Positions 46,141 through 55,301 of a stretch of 64,000 bases of DNA are shown piece by piece. The stretch spans positions 2,066,946 through 2,130,945 of the forward strand of contig JAKVOM010000001.1 in assembly GCA_022482815.1 (NCBI GenBank), written 5' to 3'. The notes beneath the pieces are model-generated. The model did not search any database, was not told where the DNA came from, and saw nothing but the letters and a program-made list of their open reading frames with translations. Source of the stretch: Acidaminococcus sp. GTDB taxonomy: Bacteria > Bacillota > Negativicutes > Acidaminococcales > Acidaminococcaceae. Position 1 is the stretch's first letter; the number at the start of each line of letters is the position of its first letter. Position numbers and translations under genes: made by a program.

Positions 46141-47814
46141 TTGAATAAAGGTCAACGTAATACAAAAAAGTTAAATATTATTCCCTTGGGCGGATTAGGT
46201 GAAATCGGAAAGAATATGACCGCCTTTAAGTATGGGGAAGAAATCATTCTTGTGGATGCCGGTCTGGCATTCCCTGACGATGATATGCTCGGAATCGATC
46301 TGGTTATTCCTAATTTTGCTTATCTGCAGGAGAATAAGGAAAAAGTCAAGGGTATTTTTCTGACCCATGGCCACGAAGATCACATCGGTGCGCTGCCATA
46401 TGTAATGAAGGAAATCGACTGTCCCGTTTACGGTACGCCGCTGACGCTTGGCATCCTGTCCGGACGTCTTAAGGAAAATGGCGTTTCTGACGCCAAATGC
46501 AGGGAAGTGAAACCCGGCAGTACGGTTCGTGCCGGCTGTTTCCGTGTTGAATTTATCCACGTCAACCACAGTATCCCTGACGCGGTAGCACTCGCCATCC
46601 ATACCCCGGTTGGTGTGATTGTTCACACGGGTGACTATAAGTTCGATCAGACCCCGGTGGACGGCCAGCCGACGGATTTTGCCCGCCTGGCTGAAGTCGG
46701 CGATAAGGGCGTGCTGCTGCTCATGGCTGACAGTACGAATATTGAACGGCCGGGATTTACGCCCAGTGAAAAGAACGTCGGTAAGATCCTTGACGAACAG
46801 TTCCGTCTGGCTAAAAACAGGGTCATTGTGGCAACGTTCTCTTCCAACGTGCACCGGATTCAGCAGGTGATTGATGCTGCTGTCGTAACGCACCGTAAGG
46901 TAGCTGTCATTGGCCGCAGTATGGTCAATGTTGTCAATATCTCTATTGAAATGGGATATCTGAATGTGCCCAAAGGTGTCCTGATTGATATCGATGAAAC
47001 GCGCAACTATGCACCGCGGCAGATTGCCATTATTACCACGGGCAGCCAGGGCGAGCCGATGAGTGCCCTGACGCGCATGGCGAACAGTGACCATAAGAAA
47101 GTTTCGATTATGCCGGGCGATACGGTTATTATTTCCGCAACGCCGATTCCGGGCAACGAAAAGGGCGTTGCCCGTACTATTGATAATCTGTATAAACAGG
47201 GCGCTGAAGTTGTCTACGGCAGAGAACGCGGCATTCACGTTTCCGGGCACGCCAGCCAGGAAGAAATCAAGATGATGCACCGTTTGATCCGTCCGAAGTT
47301 CTTCATGCCGGTTCACGGTGAATACCGTCATCTGGTTCTTCATAAGAAGCTGGCAATGCAGCTCGGTATGCCGAAAGAAAATGTGGTCATTGCCGAAAAC
47401 GGTTCCATTGTGGAACTGACACCGAATTCTATCGGCATCAACGGAAAAGTAACTTCCGGCAAGGTCCTGATTGACGGGCTTGGTGTCGGCGATGTCGGGA
47501 ATGTTGTTCTTCGTGACCGCCGTCAGCTTTCTCAGGATGGTATCCTGATTGTGGTTGTTACCATCGATCACAGCAATTACTCCATTGCTGCCGGCCCGGA
47601 TATCGTTTCCCGCGGTTTTGTCTACGTCCGTGAATCGGAAGAATTGATGGAAGGGGCCCGCGATCGTGTCCTCAGCACGCTTGACAAGTGCCGCGAGGAC
47701 CATATTACCGAATGGTCCGCACTGAAGTCTGCCGTACGTGATTCCCTCGGTAAGTATCTTTTTGAAAAAACGAGACGGCGTCCGATGATTCTGCCGCTCA
47801 TCATGGAAATTTGA
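46141..47814 (+). CDS. rnj: Ribonuclease J
   Basis: Metallo-beta-lactamase/beta-CASP 5'-3' exo- and endoribonuclease for mRNA decay and rRNA maturation. It has 557 residues: zinc motif HGHEDH at 76-81, HTGDYKFD, beta-CASP region ATFSSNVHRIQQ and a HASQEE/PVHGEYRH segment, plus a C-terminal domain. It starts at TTG 46141 after gaggaggtg. FtsK follows 22 bases on. Confidence 0.95.
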   Translation: MNKGQRNTKKLNIIPLGGLGEIGKNMTAFKYGEEIILVDAGLAFPDDDMLGIDLVIPNFAYLQENKEKVKGIFLTHGHEDHIGALPYVMKEIDCPVYGTPLTLGILSGRLKENGVSDAKCREVKPGSTVRAGCFRVEFIHVNHSIPDAVALAIHTPVGVIVHTGDYKFDQTPVDGQPTDFARLAEVGDKGVLLLMADSTNIERPGFTPSEKNVGKILDEQFRLAKNRVIVATFSSNVHRIQQVIDAAVVTHRKVAVIGRSMVNVVNISIEMGYLNVPKGVLIDIDETRNYAPRQIAIITTGSQGEPMSALTRMANSDHKKVSIMPGDTVIISATPIPGNEKGVARTIDNLYKQGAEVVYGRERGIHVSGHASQEEIKMMHRLIRPKFFMPVHGEYRHLVLHKKLAMQLGMPKENVVIAENGSIVELTPNSIGINGKVTSGKVLIDGLGVGDVGNVVLRDRRQLSQDGILIVVVTIDHSNYSIAAGPDIVSRGFVYVRESEELMEGARDRVLSTLDKCREDHITEWSALKSAVRDSLGKYLFEKTRRRPMILPLIMEI

Positions 47815-47836
47815 TTATAATGCAGGAAGGGTAGCA

Positions 47837-50218
47837 GTGAAAAAGAAGGGTTCTAGAAAAAATACACAAAAGAATACTCAGCAAATTGAAATCATCCCGA
47901 ACCGCGAAGTCATCGGGATCTTGCTCTTCGCCTTTGCATGCATCATGGGGGCCGGTCTTCTTGGCTTTGAAATGGGCTCACTGGGGTCTTTTATCAAGCG
48001 GGTACTGACGTATTCCCTGGGCAAGGGCGCGTTCCTTTTCCCGCTGTACATTGCTTGTCTGGGACTCGGTTACATCGTTAATCATGAGCATCTGCGTCTT
48101 TCCAAGCGTTTCTTTTCTCTGCTTCTTTTTGTGGTTTCTCTCTTATCCCTGTGGCATGTCTATGTTGTTCCCCAGGGATCTGAGATTATGCCTGAATACC
48201 TTCCGGTCGGCGGCGGCCTTCTCGGAGGCTCCATCGTGTTTGTTCTGACCAAGATTATCGGCCGGCTCGGCACAATCATTGCGCTGGCGGCTCTGACACT
48301 GGTATCCATGGTCCTGACCAATCGTTTTTCTCTTTCCAAGCCGCTGAAATTTGCCGGCGAAGAAATGAAGGAAGGCGCTGCTACGGCCGCACAAAAAATT
48401 GAGTCCATCCATCTCAACTGGAAGAAGGATGAACCCCAAAATGATATTTATGATCAGGAAGAGGAACCTGATACGAGAAAGCGTTCCCGGAATGGGGACA
48501 AACCAAAGAAGTCCCTGGCCCAGAAAATCAAGGATACTGTAAGCAGCAATAAGCCAATCCTGCATTTTGACCCTGAACAGATTGAAGGCACAAGTGCGGA
48601 TTCCGGTGCAGGAGCTACTTCCCGTACGGATACGGCTCCGCGGGTCTACACGCCTGCAATCCCGCCGAATATCCCTGATGACGAACAGAAACCCGTCAGT
48701 GTGGAGGAGACTGCTCCTTTATTTGAGCCGGAGCAGGGAGCAGGGGAGGGGAGTACTGAGCCCCAGTATAAGTTCCCTCCGTTTTCGCTGCTGGATAGTC
48801 CGCGTCCGGTGAATCTGAAAAATTCCCAGAAAGAAATGCAGCGGCAGGGCGGTATTATCGAACAGACACTCAGTGATTTTGGTGTCAATGCCTCTCTCAT
48901 CAATGTGACGAAAGGGCCTTCCGTCACTCGCTATGAAGTGGCACCGGCCCCTGGCGTCAAAGTCAATAAGATTCAAAATCTTGCTGAAGATATTGCACTT
49001 AAACTGGCTGTGACCAGTGTACGTATCGAGCCTATTCCCGGAAAGGCAGCGATTGGGATTGAAGTACCGTCAAACTTAAAAGAGCCGGTTACTTTCCGTT
49101 CCATTGTGGACTGTGATGAAGTGCGCCGCGCCAAGGGTAAACTCTGCGTAGGTCTCGGCAAGGATATTTCCGGCCGTGTTATTGTGGCCGATCTGAGTAA
49201 AATGCCGCACCTTCTGATAGCCGGTTCTACCGGTTCCGGTAAAAGTGTGTGCATCAATACGATTATTGCCAGTCTCCTGTATCGGGCCCGTCCGGATGAA
49301 GTGAAGCTGATTCTGGTCGATCCGAAAGTGGTGGAACTGACCAACTATAATGGCATCCCGCATCTTCTGACTCCTGTAGTCACGGGACCGAAGCAGGCTG
49401 CCTCTGCCCTTCACTGGGCTGTGGTAGAAATGGAACGCCGTTACAGCCTCTTTGCCAAGACGGGCGTCCGCAAAGTCGATGATTATAATAAGATTGCCGG
49501 TGAAGGGGAGAAACTTCCCTTTATCGTCGTCATCATCGACGAGCTGTCTGATTTGATGATGGTTGCTGCCGTGGATGTGGAAGACGCTATCCTTAGACTT
49601 GCCCAGAAAGCACGTGCTGCAGGAATCCACTTGATTCTTGCCACGCAGCGTCCTTCCGTCGACGTCCTTACCGGTACTATCAAAGCCAATATTCCTTCCC
49701 GTATTGCGTTTGCCGTGTCGTCCAATACGGACAGCCGGACAATCCTGGACATGAGCGGTGCTGAAAACCTGCTTGGCAAGGGCGATATGCTCTATTTTCC
49801 GACAGGTGCCAATAAGCCGATCCGTGTGCAGGGCGCATTCATTACGGATGAGGAAATTGCCCGTATCGTTAACTTTATCAAGGTTGAGTCCATTCCTACA
49901 AATTATACGGAAGAAGTCACCACACAGGAACTTTCCGAAGATAAGAAAAAACATACTACCGGACCTGAAACTGAAGCCGAGGATCCGCTCTTTCTGGATG
50001 CACTTCAGCTTGTACTGGATACGCACCAGGCGTCTTCCTCGATGCTTCAGCGTAAGTTCCGGATTGGTTATACAAGGGCAGCACGATTGGTAGATACGAT
50101 GGAAGAGAAGGGTATTGTAAGCCCTGCCGACGGCAGTAAGCCGAGGACCCTGAGAATGAGTGAAGCTGCCATTGAAGAAAGATTTTTTAATAAGAACAAG
50201 AAAGAGGCTGACTTTTGA
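47837..50218 (+). CDS. ftsK: DNA translocase FtsK/SpoIIIE
   Basis: Septal DNA pump for chromosome segregation. It has 793 residues: four N-terminal membrane helices (about 25-165), acidic/Pro-rich linker, then the motor with VTKGPSVTRYEV, Walker A GSTGSGKS at 463-470, Walker B FIVVIIDELSDLMM, and a C-terminal gamma winged helix (about 720-790). It starts at GTG 47837. It overlaps the RodZ-like gene by one base (TGATG). Confidence 0.96.
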   Translation: MKKKGSRKNTQKNTQQIEIIPNREVIGILLFAFACIMGAGLLGFEMGSLGSFIKRVLTYSLGKGAFLFPLYIACLGLGYIVNHEHLRLSKRFFSLLLFVVSLLSLWHVYVVPQGSEIMPEYLPVGGGLLGGSIVFVLTKIIGRLGTIIALAALTLVSMVLTNRFSLSKPLKFAGEEMKEGAATAAQKIESIHLNWKKDEPQNDIYDQEEEPDTRKRSRNGDKPKKSLAQKIKDTVSSNKPILHFDPEQIEGTSADSGAGATSRTDTAPRVYTPAIPPNIPDDEQKPVSVEETAPLFEPEQGAGEGSTEPQYKFPPFSLLDSPRPVNLKNSQKEMQRQGGIIEQTLSDFGVNASLINVTKGPSVTRYEVAPAPGVKVNKIQNLAEDIALKLAVTSVRIEPIPGKAAIGIEVPSNLKEPVTFRSIVDCDEVRRAKGKLCVGLGKDISGRVIVADLSKMPHLLIAGSTGSGKSVCINTIIASLLYRARPDEVKLILVDPKVVELTNYNGIPHLLTPVVTGPKQAASALHWAVVEMERRYSLFAKTGVRKVDDYNKIAGEGEKLPFIVVIIDELSDLMMVAAVDVEDAILRLAQKARAAGIHLILATQRPSVDVLTGTIKANIPSRIAFAVSSNTDSRTILDMSGAENLLGKGDMLYFPTGANKPIRVQGAFITDEEIARIVNFIKVESIPTNYTEEVTTQELSEDKKKHTTGPETEAEDPLFLDALQLVLDTHQASSSMLQRKFRIGYTRAARLVDTMEEKGIVSPADGSKPRTLRMSEAAIEERFFNKNKKEADF

Positions 50219-51369
50219 TGAAGAAAGTGGGAGAGTATTTACAGAAACTGCGGGTCGAAAAGAATGTTTCCCTGGAAGAAGTTGCCGAGAAGACAGGCAT
50301 ACGCGTCCAGTACCTGCAGGCTCTTGAAAATGGTGACTATAATAAAATCCCGGGGGATGTCTTTATCAAGGGATTTATCCGTAACTATGGGAATTATCTT
50401 GGTGTTGACGGCAATGGCCTGGTAGATGCTTATATCAAGGAAAATGAACAGCCGGCAGCTTCAGCCCCTGCCGCTGATCAATCTTCTGATACCATCGTGA
50501 TTCATCGTCCTCTTTCTTCTCATGATGAAGAAGAAGGGGATGGGGCTACCAAACCGCTCGATGTGGTGCCGCTGTCCGATGCTCCTCCGACCGTTCCTGA
50601 GTCCGAAGAGGAAGAAGAACCGCAGCCGGAAATCAAACCGTTCATCAAGGAATTGGATGATGATGATCTGGCTGACCTCGAAAATGCCGCTGAAGAGGAG
50701 AGCCAGGGCGGCTTTGTGCAGCGCATCAAACGCTTTATTGATGAGAATTTGTACGAAGATGTGCCCGACGAAGAGGATGATAAGGGAAGCGGCGCGTTTT
50801 CCGGCTATGCTTATCAAAAAGAGGAAGAGGATGGCAGTAAGAAAGGTCTTGCTGCTTATCTGAATATGAAGGTATTTACCGTTGTTTTCGGTGTCTGCCT
50901 CTTGATTTTCTGTCTTGTCATGGCGTATTTTATCTTTGGCGGCAAGACGACGCCTGAGATTCCTGCCACTACATCGCTTTCTGACAGCGTAAAGAGTGAA
51001 AACTCGAATACGAGGGCAGCTGAGAAGGAAGAACAGAAAGCCCAGGAAACCGAGAAAACGGATACAACGAAAGACACGAAGAAAGAAGAGAAAAAGAGTG
51101 AAACCAAGACCTACGGTCAGGCGACCAAGGGTGGCGTCACGGTGGAAGTTACGTATAACAAGCCGGTATGGACCCAGACCAGTATCGATGGGAAATCCGT
51201 GGAAGCGATGACGGTCCCGAAGGGATCTACACGCATATTTAACGGCAAAAAATCGGTCCGCATCACTTTCGGCAGTATTCGTGATGTGTCCATCAAGGTG
51301 AATGGTAAGGATGCTCCGCTCAAAGATACTGAATGGGGCACTATGACAAAGACATTTACAGCAAAGTAA
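50218..51369 (+). CDS. rodZ: RodZ-like helix-turn-helix membrane protein
   Basis: Cytoskeletal adaptor linking MreB to the cell wall machinery. It has 383 residues: N-terminal Xre-type HTH (VGEYLQKLRVEKNVSLEEVA through about 70), long acidic linker, a single membrane helix (VFTVVFGVCLLIFCLVMAYF, about 219-238), Lys/Glu-rich periplasmic stretch and a C-terminal DUF4115 domain (about 300-383). ATG 50218 shares a base with the ftsK stop. Confidence 0.9.
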   Translation: MKKVGEYLQKLRVEKNVSLEEVAEKTGIRVQYLQALENGDYNKIPGDVFIKGFIRNYGNYLGVDGNGLVDAYIKENEQPAASAPAADQSSDTIVIHRPLSSHDEEEGDGATKPLDVVPLSDAPPTVPESEEEEEPQPEIKPFIKELDDDDLADLENAAEEESQGGFVQRIKRFIDENLYEDVPDEEDDKGSGAFSGYAYQKEEEDGSKKGLAAYLNMKVFTVVFGVCLLIFCLVMAYFIFGGKTTPEIPATTSLSDSVKSENSNTRAAEKEEQKAQETEKTDTTKDTKKEEKKSETKTYGQATKGGVTVEVTYNKPVWTQTSIDGKSVEAMTVPKGSTRIFNGKKSVRITFGSIRDVSIKVNGKDAPLKDTEWGTMTKTFTAK

Positions 51370-51374
51370 TGAAT

Positions 51375-51407
51375 GAGGCTGCTGCACACTTGTGGTGCAG
51401 CAGCCTC
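51375..51407 (+). other. Perfect 13-bp hairpin between rodZ and rimO
   Basis: GAGGCTGCTGCAC (51375-51387) and GTGCAGCAGCCTC (51395-51407) pair without mismatch around a 7-base loop. There is no following T-run, so it may be a processing or stabilising element rather than a terminator. Confidence 0.6.
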
Positions 51408-51466
51408 AGCAGATAACAGAGACAAACGAAGCCGGTTCTGCCGGTCTGTAGAGAAGGGAGCCTATT

Positions 51467-52795
51467 TTGAAGATTGGTGTTGTCAGCCTTGGATGTCCGA
51501 AGAATCTGGTCGATTCCGAAGTGATGATGGGGCTTATCGAAGAAAGAAAATGGGAAATAACCAATGATCCGGCCGCTGCGGATATCATCATTGTGAATAC
51601 GTGCGGATTCATCGAGAGTGCCAAGACGGAATCTATCAATACGATTCTGCAGATGGCAGAATATAAAAAAGGCGATGCACATAAAAAGCTTATTATGACG
51701 GGATGCCTGGGACAGCGGTACGCCGATGAACTTTTTGAATCCCTGCCGGAAGTGGATGCCATTGTCGGCACGGAATGTTATGACCGAATCGGCGAGGTCA
51801 TTGACCGCGTTGAGAAGGGCGAGCGTTTTAAGATGATTCTGCCGGTAAAGGCATACTCCCAAAAAGCAAACCGTGTTCTTACTACGCCGAAATATACAGC
51901 TTATCTTAAAATCGCCGAAGGCTGCAGCAATTGCTGTACCTATTGCGCCATTCCTAAGATTCGGGGGCCTTATCGCAGCCGTCCCTATGAGGAAATTATA
52001 GCAGAAGCCCGTAAACTGGCGGATGCCGGCGTCAAGGAAATTATCCTGGTGGCGCAGGACACCACCCAGTATGGCATCGACCTATACGGGAAGTACCGTC
52101 TCGCGGAGCTTCTGCGTGATCTGAATAAGATTGAAAAATTGAAATGGATCCGCATTCTGTACTGCTATCCAGATTCTTTCACGGATGAACTCATTGAAAC
52201 CATCGCCACCTGTGAAAAGGTATGCCATTATGTGGATTTACCGCTGCAGCATGCCAGCAATTCGCTTCTCAAAACGATGCGGCGCCGTGATACGCGTGAA
52301 CAGGTGGAAACGCTGCTCGATAAACTGAGACGCCGAATTCCGGACATCTGTCTGCGGACAACCTTTATTGTCGGTTTCCCCGGCGAAACGGAAGAACAAT
52401 TCGAGGAACTGCTCGATTTCACTGAAAAGGAACGCTTCCAGTGCGCCGGTGTCTTTACCTATTCCAAGGAGGAAGGTACGGAAGCTGCGGAAATGCCAAA
52501 TCAAATCGATGAGGACGTCAAACAGGACCGTTATCACCGCCTGATGGCCCTCCAGGCCAAGATTTCAGAAGAAATCCAGCAAAGTCGTGAAGGCAGGACG
52601 CTGGAAGTCGTTGTGGAAGGCCACGATGAGGAAAATCCGGACCTTGCCGTAGGACGCTCCTATGCGGAAGCCCCCGACATCGACGGAAAGATCTTTATTG
52701 AAAACGGCAGGAACCTGAAGACCGGTTCCTTTGTGAAAGTAGAAATCCAACAGGGCTTTACGTACGAAGCGGTTGCTCAACTTGTGACGGAGTGA
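51467..52795 (+). CDS. rimO: Ribosomal protein S12 methylthiotransferase RimO
   Basis: Radical SAM enzyme that methylthiolates an aspartate of ribosomal protein S12. It has 442 residues: N-terminal UPF0004 domain with Cys10, Cys46 and Cys80, radical-SAM Cys153-x3-Cys157-x2-Cys160 (GCSNCCTYCAIP), and a C-terminal TRAM domain. It starts at TTG 51467 after gaaggga. Its last ~22 codons are duplicated at 55228-55294, just before cinA. Confidence 0.95.
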   Translation: MKIGVVSLGCPKNLVDSEVMMGLIEERKWEITNDPAAADIIIVNTCGFIESAKTESINTILQMAEYKKGDAHKKLIMTGCLGQRYADELFESLPEVDAIVGTECYDRIGEVIDRVEKGERFKMILPVKAYSQKANRVLTTPKYTAYLKIAEGCSNCCTYCAIPKIRGPYRSRPYEEIIAEARKLADAGVKEIILVAQDTTQYGIDLYGKYRLAELLRDLNKIEKLKWIRILYCYPDSFTDELIETIATCEKVCHYVDLPLQHASNSLLKTMRRRDTREQVETLLDKLRRRIPDICLRTTFIVGFPGETEEQFEELLDFTEKERFQCAGVFTYSKEEGTEAAEMPNQIDEDVKQDRYHRLMALQAKISEEIQQSREGRTLEVVVEGHDEENPDLAVGRSYAEAPDIDGKIFIENGRNLKTGSFVKVEIQQGFTYEAVAQLVTE

Positions 52796-52803
52796 TTCCT
52801 GAT
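52729..52803 (+). repeat. Direct repeat copy 1 (3' end of rimO)
   Basis: Nearly identical to 55228-55301: two substitutions and one one-base deletion across about 74 positions; weaker similarity reaches about 16 bases further upstream. Flanks a 2.4-kb segment. Confidence 0.9.
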
Positions 52804-52886
52804 AAAAGCGGAAATCTCCAGGCGTGGCTTAATCAAGCTGCGGCCGTACTCCGCTTTCTTTGCGGCTTTGTAAGGAGATTTTTTAT

Positions 52887-54269
52887 ATGACTGATATACA
52901 TTCCATAGTTCGTCTGCTCAAAAATCATCTGTATCCAACGTATCAGCTGCATGCAGTCATGGCAAACAAAAGAATAACGCCTGAGGATGGTCTCAAGCGT
53001 GGGGCCCTTACGGTTATCGACTGGGTCTGCCAGCGGCTGGGCGGGGACGTACCATCGTCTCTGCAAGTGCCGAAGCCGGAAGAGTATGCGAATTTTGACA
53101 GCAATCGCCTTGTATCAGTGCATTTGAACTATGGCTTTGTTATCGATATTGTTTCGCTGCCGGAAAAGGGAATCTGGAGTCTGCAGATTACGGAACCTGA
53201 CCTTGGCAGCGATCCGGGGAATCCGCATCAGGGGCGTCAGCCTGTGGCGGGCCGTATTTTTGAGACAGATGTGGCTTTTCTGGTGCAGGATAATGAACTG
53301 GAAATCGGCGTCAAGACTATCATTTCAGATCCGGTAGGGTCGGCTCTGGCGGATGTGTATCGGCCGGCTTTTGTTAAAAAACTATACAATGATCCGGAGT
53401 TCGGCCTGAAGCATCTGATCCCGATTGAGCCAAAGCTGCACATGGTGCAGAATCAGGCGCAGCTGAAAAGGGTACTGCATCTTTACCATCATCCGGAAAA
53501 CCAGCTGCCGCTGGTGCTATTCAGCAAAATCAGGAAAAATATCTCTGAGGAACGCCCGGCAATGCCAGGTCTTACGTTGAATCAATTGCAGACCGGAGGG
53601 GCTCTGCATAAGGATATTACACTTCCGGGCGGACATCTGTTAAAAAACAATGTGGGAAAGAAGCAAAATCCCATTTGGGCAAAAGAAAAAGCCGCCAAGG
53701 GACATCAGAAAGGAAAGCCCCGTGAATGGAACGGTGCAGCGATGGGAAGTTTACGGGAATTCAAAGTAAAAGGGCCTTCCGGTTCAGACCAGATCGATTC
53801 ATTACGGATTCTGAACGGCAATTCTTTTGCCGAAGCACTCAAACCAGTGGAACCGTCAAAACCCAGTACATCTTTTCAAACCGTTTTCCCACCGTACGAT
53901 GTGAAGCGGTTTGCTGCTTCTCTGGCAGGCTTTGCCCATGTATTCCTGTTGGAACCGGAACTGCTCGACACGTTGAATCAAGAGGAAAATCTGGAGCTTA
54001 GAACTGGGGACGTCCTCCTTCTGGAGCCTCAGTGTTTTCAAGGCGCAAAAAAGATATTCCCGCTGGCGCAGGCCAGGCAAAATACCAGGCTGTTATGGCA
54101 ATATCTATATACCTATCCGCGGGAAAAGGCATTCGACTTCGGCAATGTGTATTTTCTAAGCGGTGCCCAGGAGGCACTGGTACATAGCGGGCAGGAGGCA
54201 CAGAATTTTTCCCTCAGACAGGCGGAACGTTATGCTACGGAGCAGGAAGTCAAAGATGCACAGTGGTAG
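52887..54269 (+). CDS. Large protein of unknown function, N-terminal part, ended by an amber codon
   Basis: 460 residues to a TAG at 54267-54269. The same frame stays open beyond the TAG for 218 codons to 54926, with coding-like sequence, so the original protein was about 679 residues. Visible parts: residues 1-220 contain WSLQITEPDL and GRIFETDVAFLV; a Lys-rich linker (about 250-290); and a domain around 330-440 (FAHVFLLEPELLD, DVLLLEPQCF, DFGNVYFLSGAQEAL). No family recognised. ATG 52887 has aaggag nine bases upstream. It lies inside the segment bounded by rimO repeats. Confidence 0.7.
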   Translation: MTDIHSIVRLLKNHLYPTYQLHAVMANKRITPEDGLKRGALTVIDWVCQRLGGDVPSSLQVPKPEEYANFDSNRLVSVHLNYGFVIDIVSLPEKGIWSLQITEPDLGSDPGNPHQGRQPVAGRIFETDVAFLVQDNELEIGVKTIISDPVGSALADVYRPAFVKKLYNDPEFGLKHLIPIEPKLHMVQNQAQLKRVLHLYHHPENQLPLVLFSKIRKNISEERPAMPGLTLNQLQTGGALHKDITLPGGHLLKNNVGKKQNPIWAKEKAAKGHQKGKPREWNGAAMGSLREFKVKGPSGSDQIDSLRILNGNSFAEALKPVEPSKPSTSFQTVFPPYDVKRFAASLAGFAHVFLLEPELLDTLNQEENLELRTGDVLLLEPQCFQGAKKIFPLAQARQNTRLLWQYLYTYPREKAFDFGNVYFLSGAQEALVHSGQEAQNFSLRQAERYATEQEVKDAQW

Positions 54270-54926
54270 GAACGCCTGAAAGAAAAAGACCGGGCTTTAG
54301 CAATACTCGAAAGCAAGCTGCATAAACAGGAGCAGCAGCTGACCATAGCCGGAGAAAAAGCTATCGACGAGAGGCAGCAGTTACAGCAGAAAATCGAAAG
54401 GCAGGATAAGCTCCTCCGGGAGAATGAGGATTATATCCGATATCTGAAGGAACGAATTGCCCGTCCTCATACGAAAAAGGAAATATCCGGCTGGGCGGAG
54501 AGCCAGCTTTCTGATCATCTGGTGCTGCTGCCCAAGGCTTTATCGGCACTCGACGCTGCTTCTCTCAGCAGTGACAGACTGGAGGAAGTTTATGATTCGC
54601 TGGAGTTTCTGGCTCACGAATACTGGGAATCCCGCTATGCAGGGCTGACAGAAGAACAGCTGCTGCTGCGGTGCTCCTTGAAGTACAATAAGAAGTTTGA
54701 GATTACGCCAAACAGTGACAGCAGCATCAATACGTATCCGGGACAGTATAAAGTGTTCCATTACAAAGAGCCGGACGGAAACGAAGTCACGAAAGAACTG
54801 AAATATCATCTGAAATCCGGCAACAAAGCAGAACACCTGGTGCGGATTTACTTTTTCTTTGATGATGCCCGCCGGCTGATTGTGGTCGGCAGCCTGCCGG
54901 ATCATCTGGATACGGTACTGTATTAA
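54270..54926 (+). pseudogene. Downstream part of the amber-interrupted gene
   Basis: In frame with the preceding reading frame after the TAG. Residues just after the stop form a Glu/Gln/Lys-rich coiled coil (about 75 residues), then a C-terminal domain (EFLAHEYWESRYAGL, LVRIYFFFDDARRL, IVVGSLPDHLD). The pattern of a basic strand, IYFFFD and GSLP-HL ending is seen in C-terminal domains of various uncharacterised bacterial proteins. Independent translation could only begin at a GTG at 54522 with no good RBS. Most likely a nonsense mutation, CAG to TAG, in one gene of 52887-54926. Confidence 0.7.
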
Positions 54927-54946
54927 TTTTGAGTGAAAAGATCAGG

Positions 54947-54980
54947 AGGCACTTCTTTTAAGATACGTGCCTTCTTTTTA
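54947..54980 (+). terminator. Terminator after the interrupted gene
   Basis: AGGCAC (54947-54952) pairs with GTGCCT (54967-54972), followed by TTCTTTTT. Confidence 0.7.
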
Positions 54981-55227
54981 ACGATTTTATCCTTTGGCCG
55001 CTTACTGCTGATTTCCTGTGACAATTGCATCAGGGGGCAATCTGTGATAACATGATAAATTGCCACTGATATACGCAAATTGTTTTCTGCTCGGTATCGG
55101 CAAAAGTCGCTTTTACCAATGCCAGGCTGCAATTCCCCGAATTTTGTGGCTTCCCATTCGCATCAGAATGGGCCGGATATTGATGGTACCTTTTTATTGG
55201 ATACGAAAATGACCTGAATCCAGGGTT
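54981..55227. other. Noncoding or decayed stretch inside the inserted segment
   Basis: No convincing gene. On the minus strand an open frame of about 80 codons (from just above 55132 down to 54923; WEATKFGELQ, ISVAIYHVITDC) has protein-like composition but no RBS or standard start, and may be a remnant. No tRNA or complete insertion sequence. Confidence 0.4.
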
Positions 55228-55301
55228 CTTTGTGAAAGTAGAAATCCAACAGGGCTTTACGTACGAAGCGGTTGCCCAACTTGTGAAGGAGTGATCCTGA
55301 T
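55228..55301 (+). repeat. Direct repeat copy 2 (rimO tail before cinA)
   Basis: Repeats the rimO 3' end including its stop codon (TGA at 55292-55294) and carries the cinA RBS AAGGAG (55286-55291), five to nine bases before the cinA ATG. Encodes the same tail as RimO with one change (Thr to Lys before the last Glu). Confidence 0.9.

Noticed and set aside
46195-47703. A 502-codon minus-strand open frame
   Set aside because: Antisense shadow of RNase J; His/Asn-rich composition and no RBS.
54267-54269. TAG read as pyrrolysine
   Set aside because: No pyl genes in the window, and the position lies in a Gln/Glu-rich coiled coil, so a CAG-to-TAG nonsense change is simpler.
54923-55180. IS4/Tn5-type transposase N-terminus
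   Set aside because: Only a weak W-x4-FG resemblance; no DDE motif, no terminal inverted repeats.
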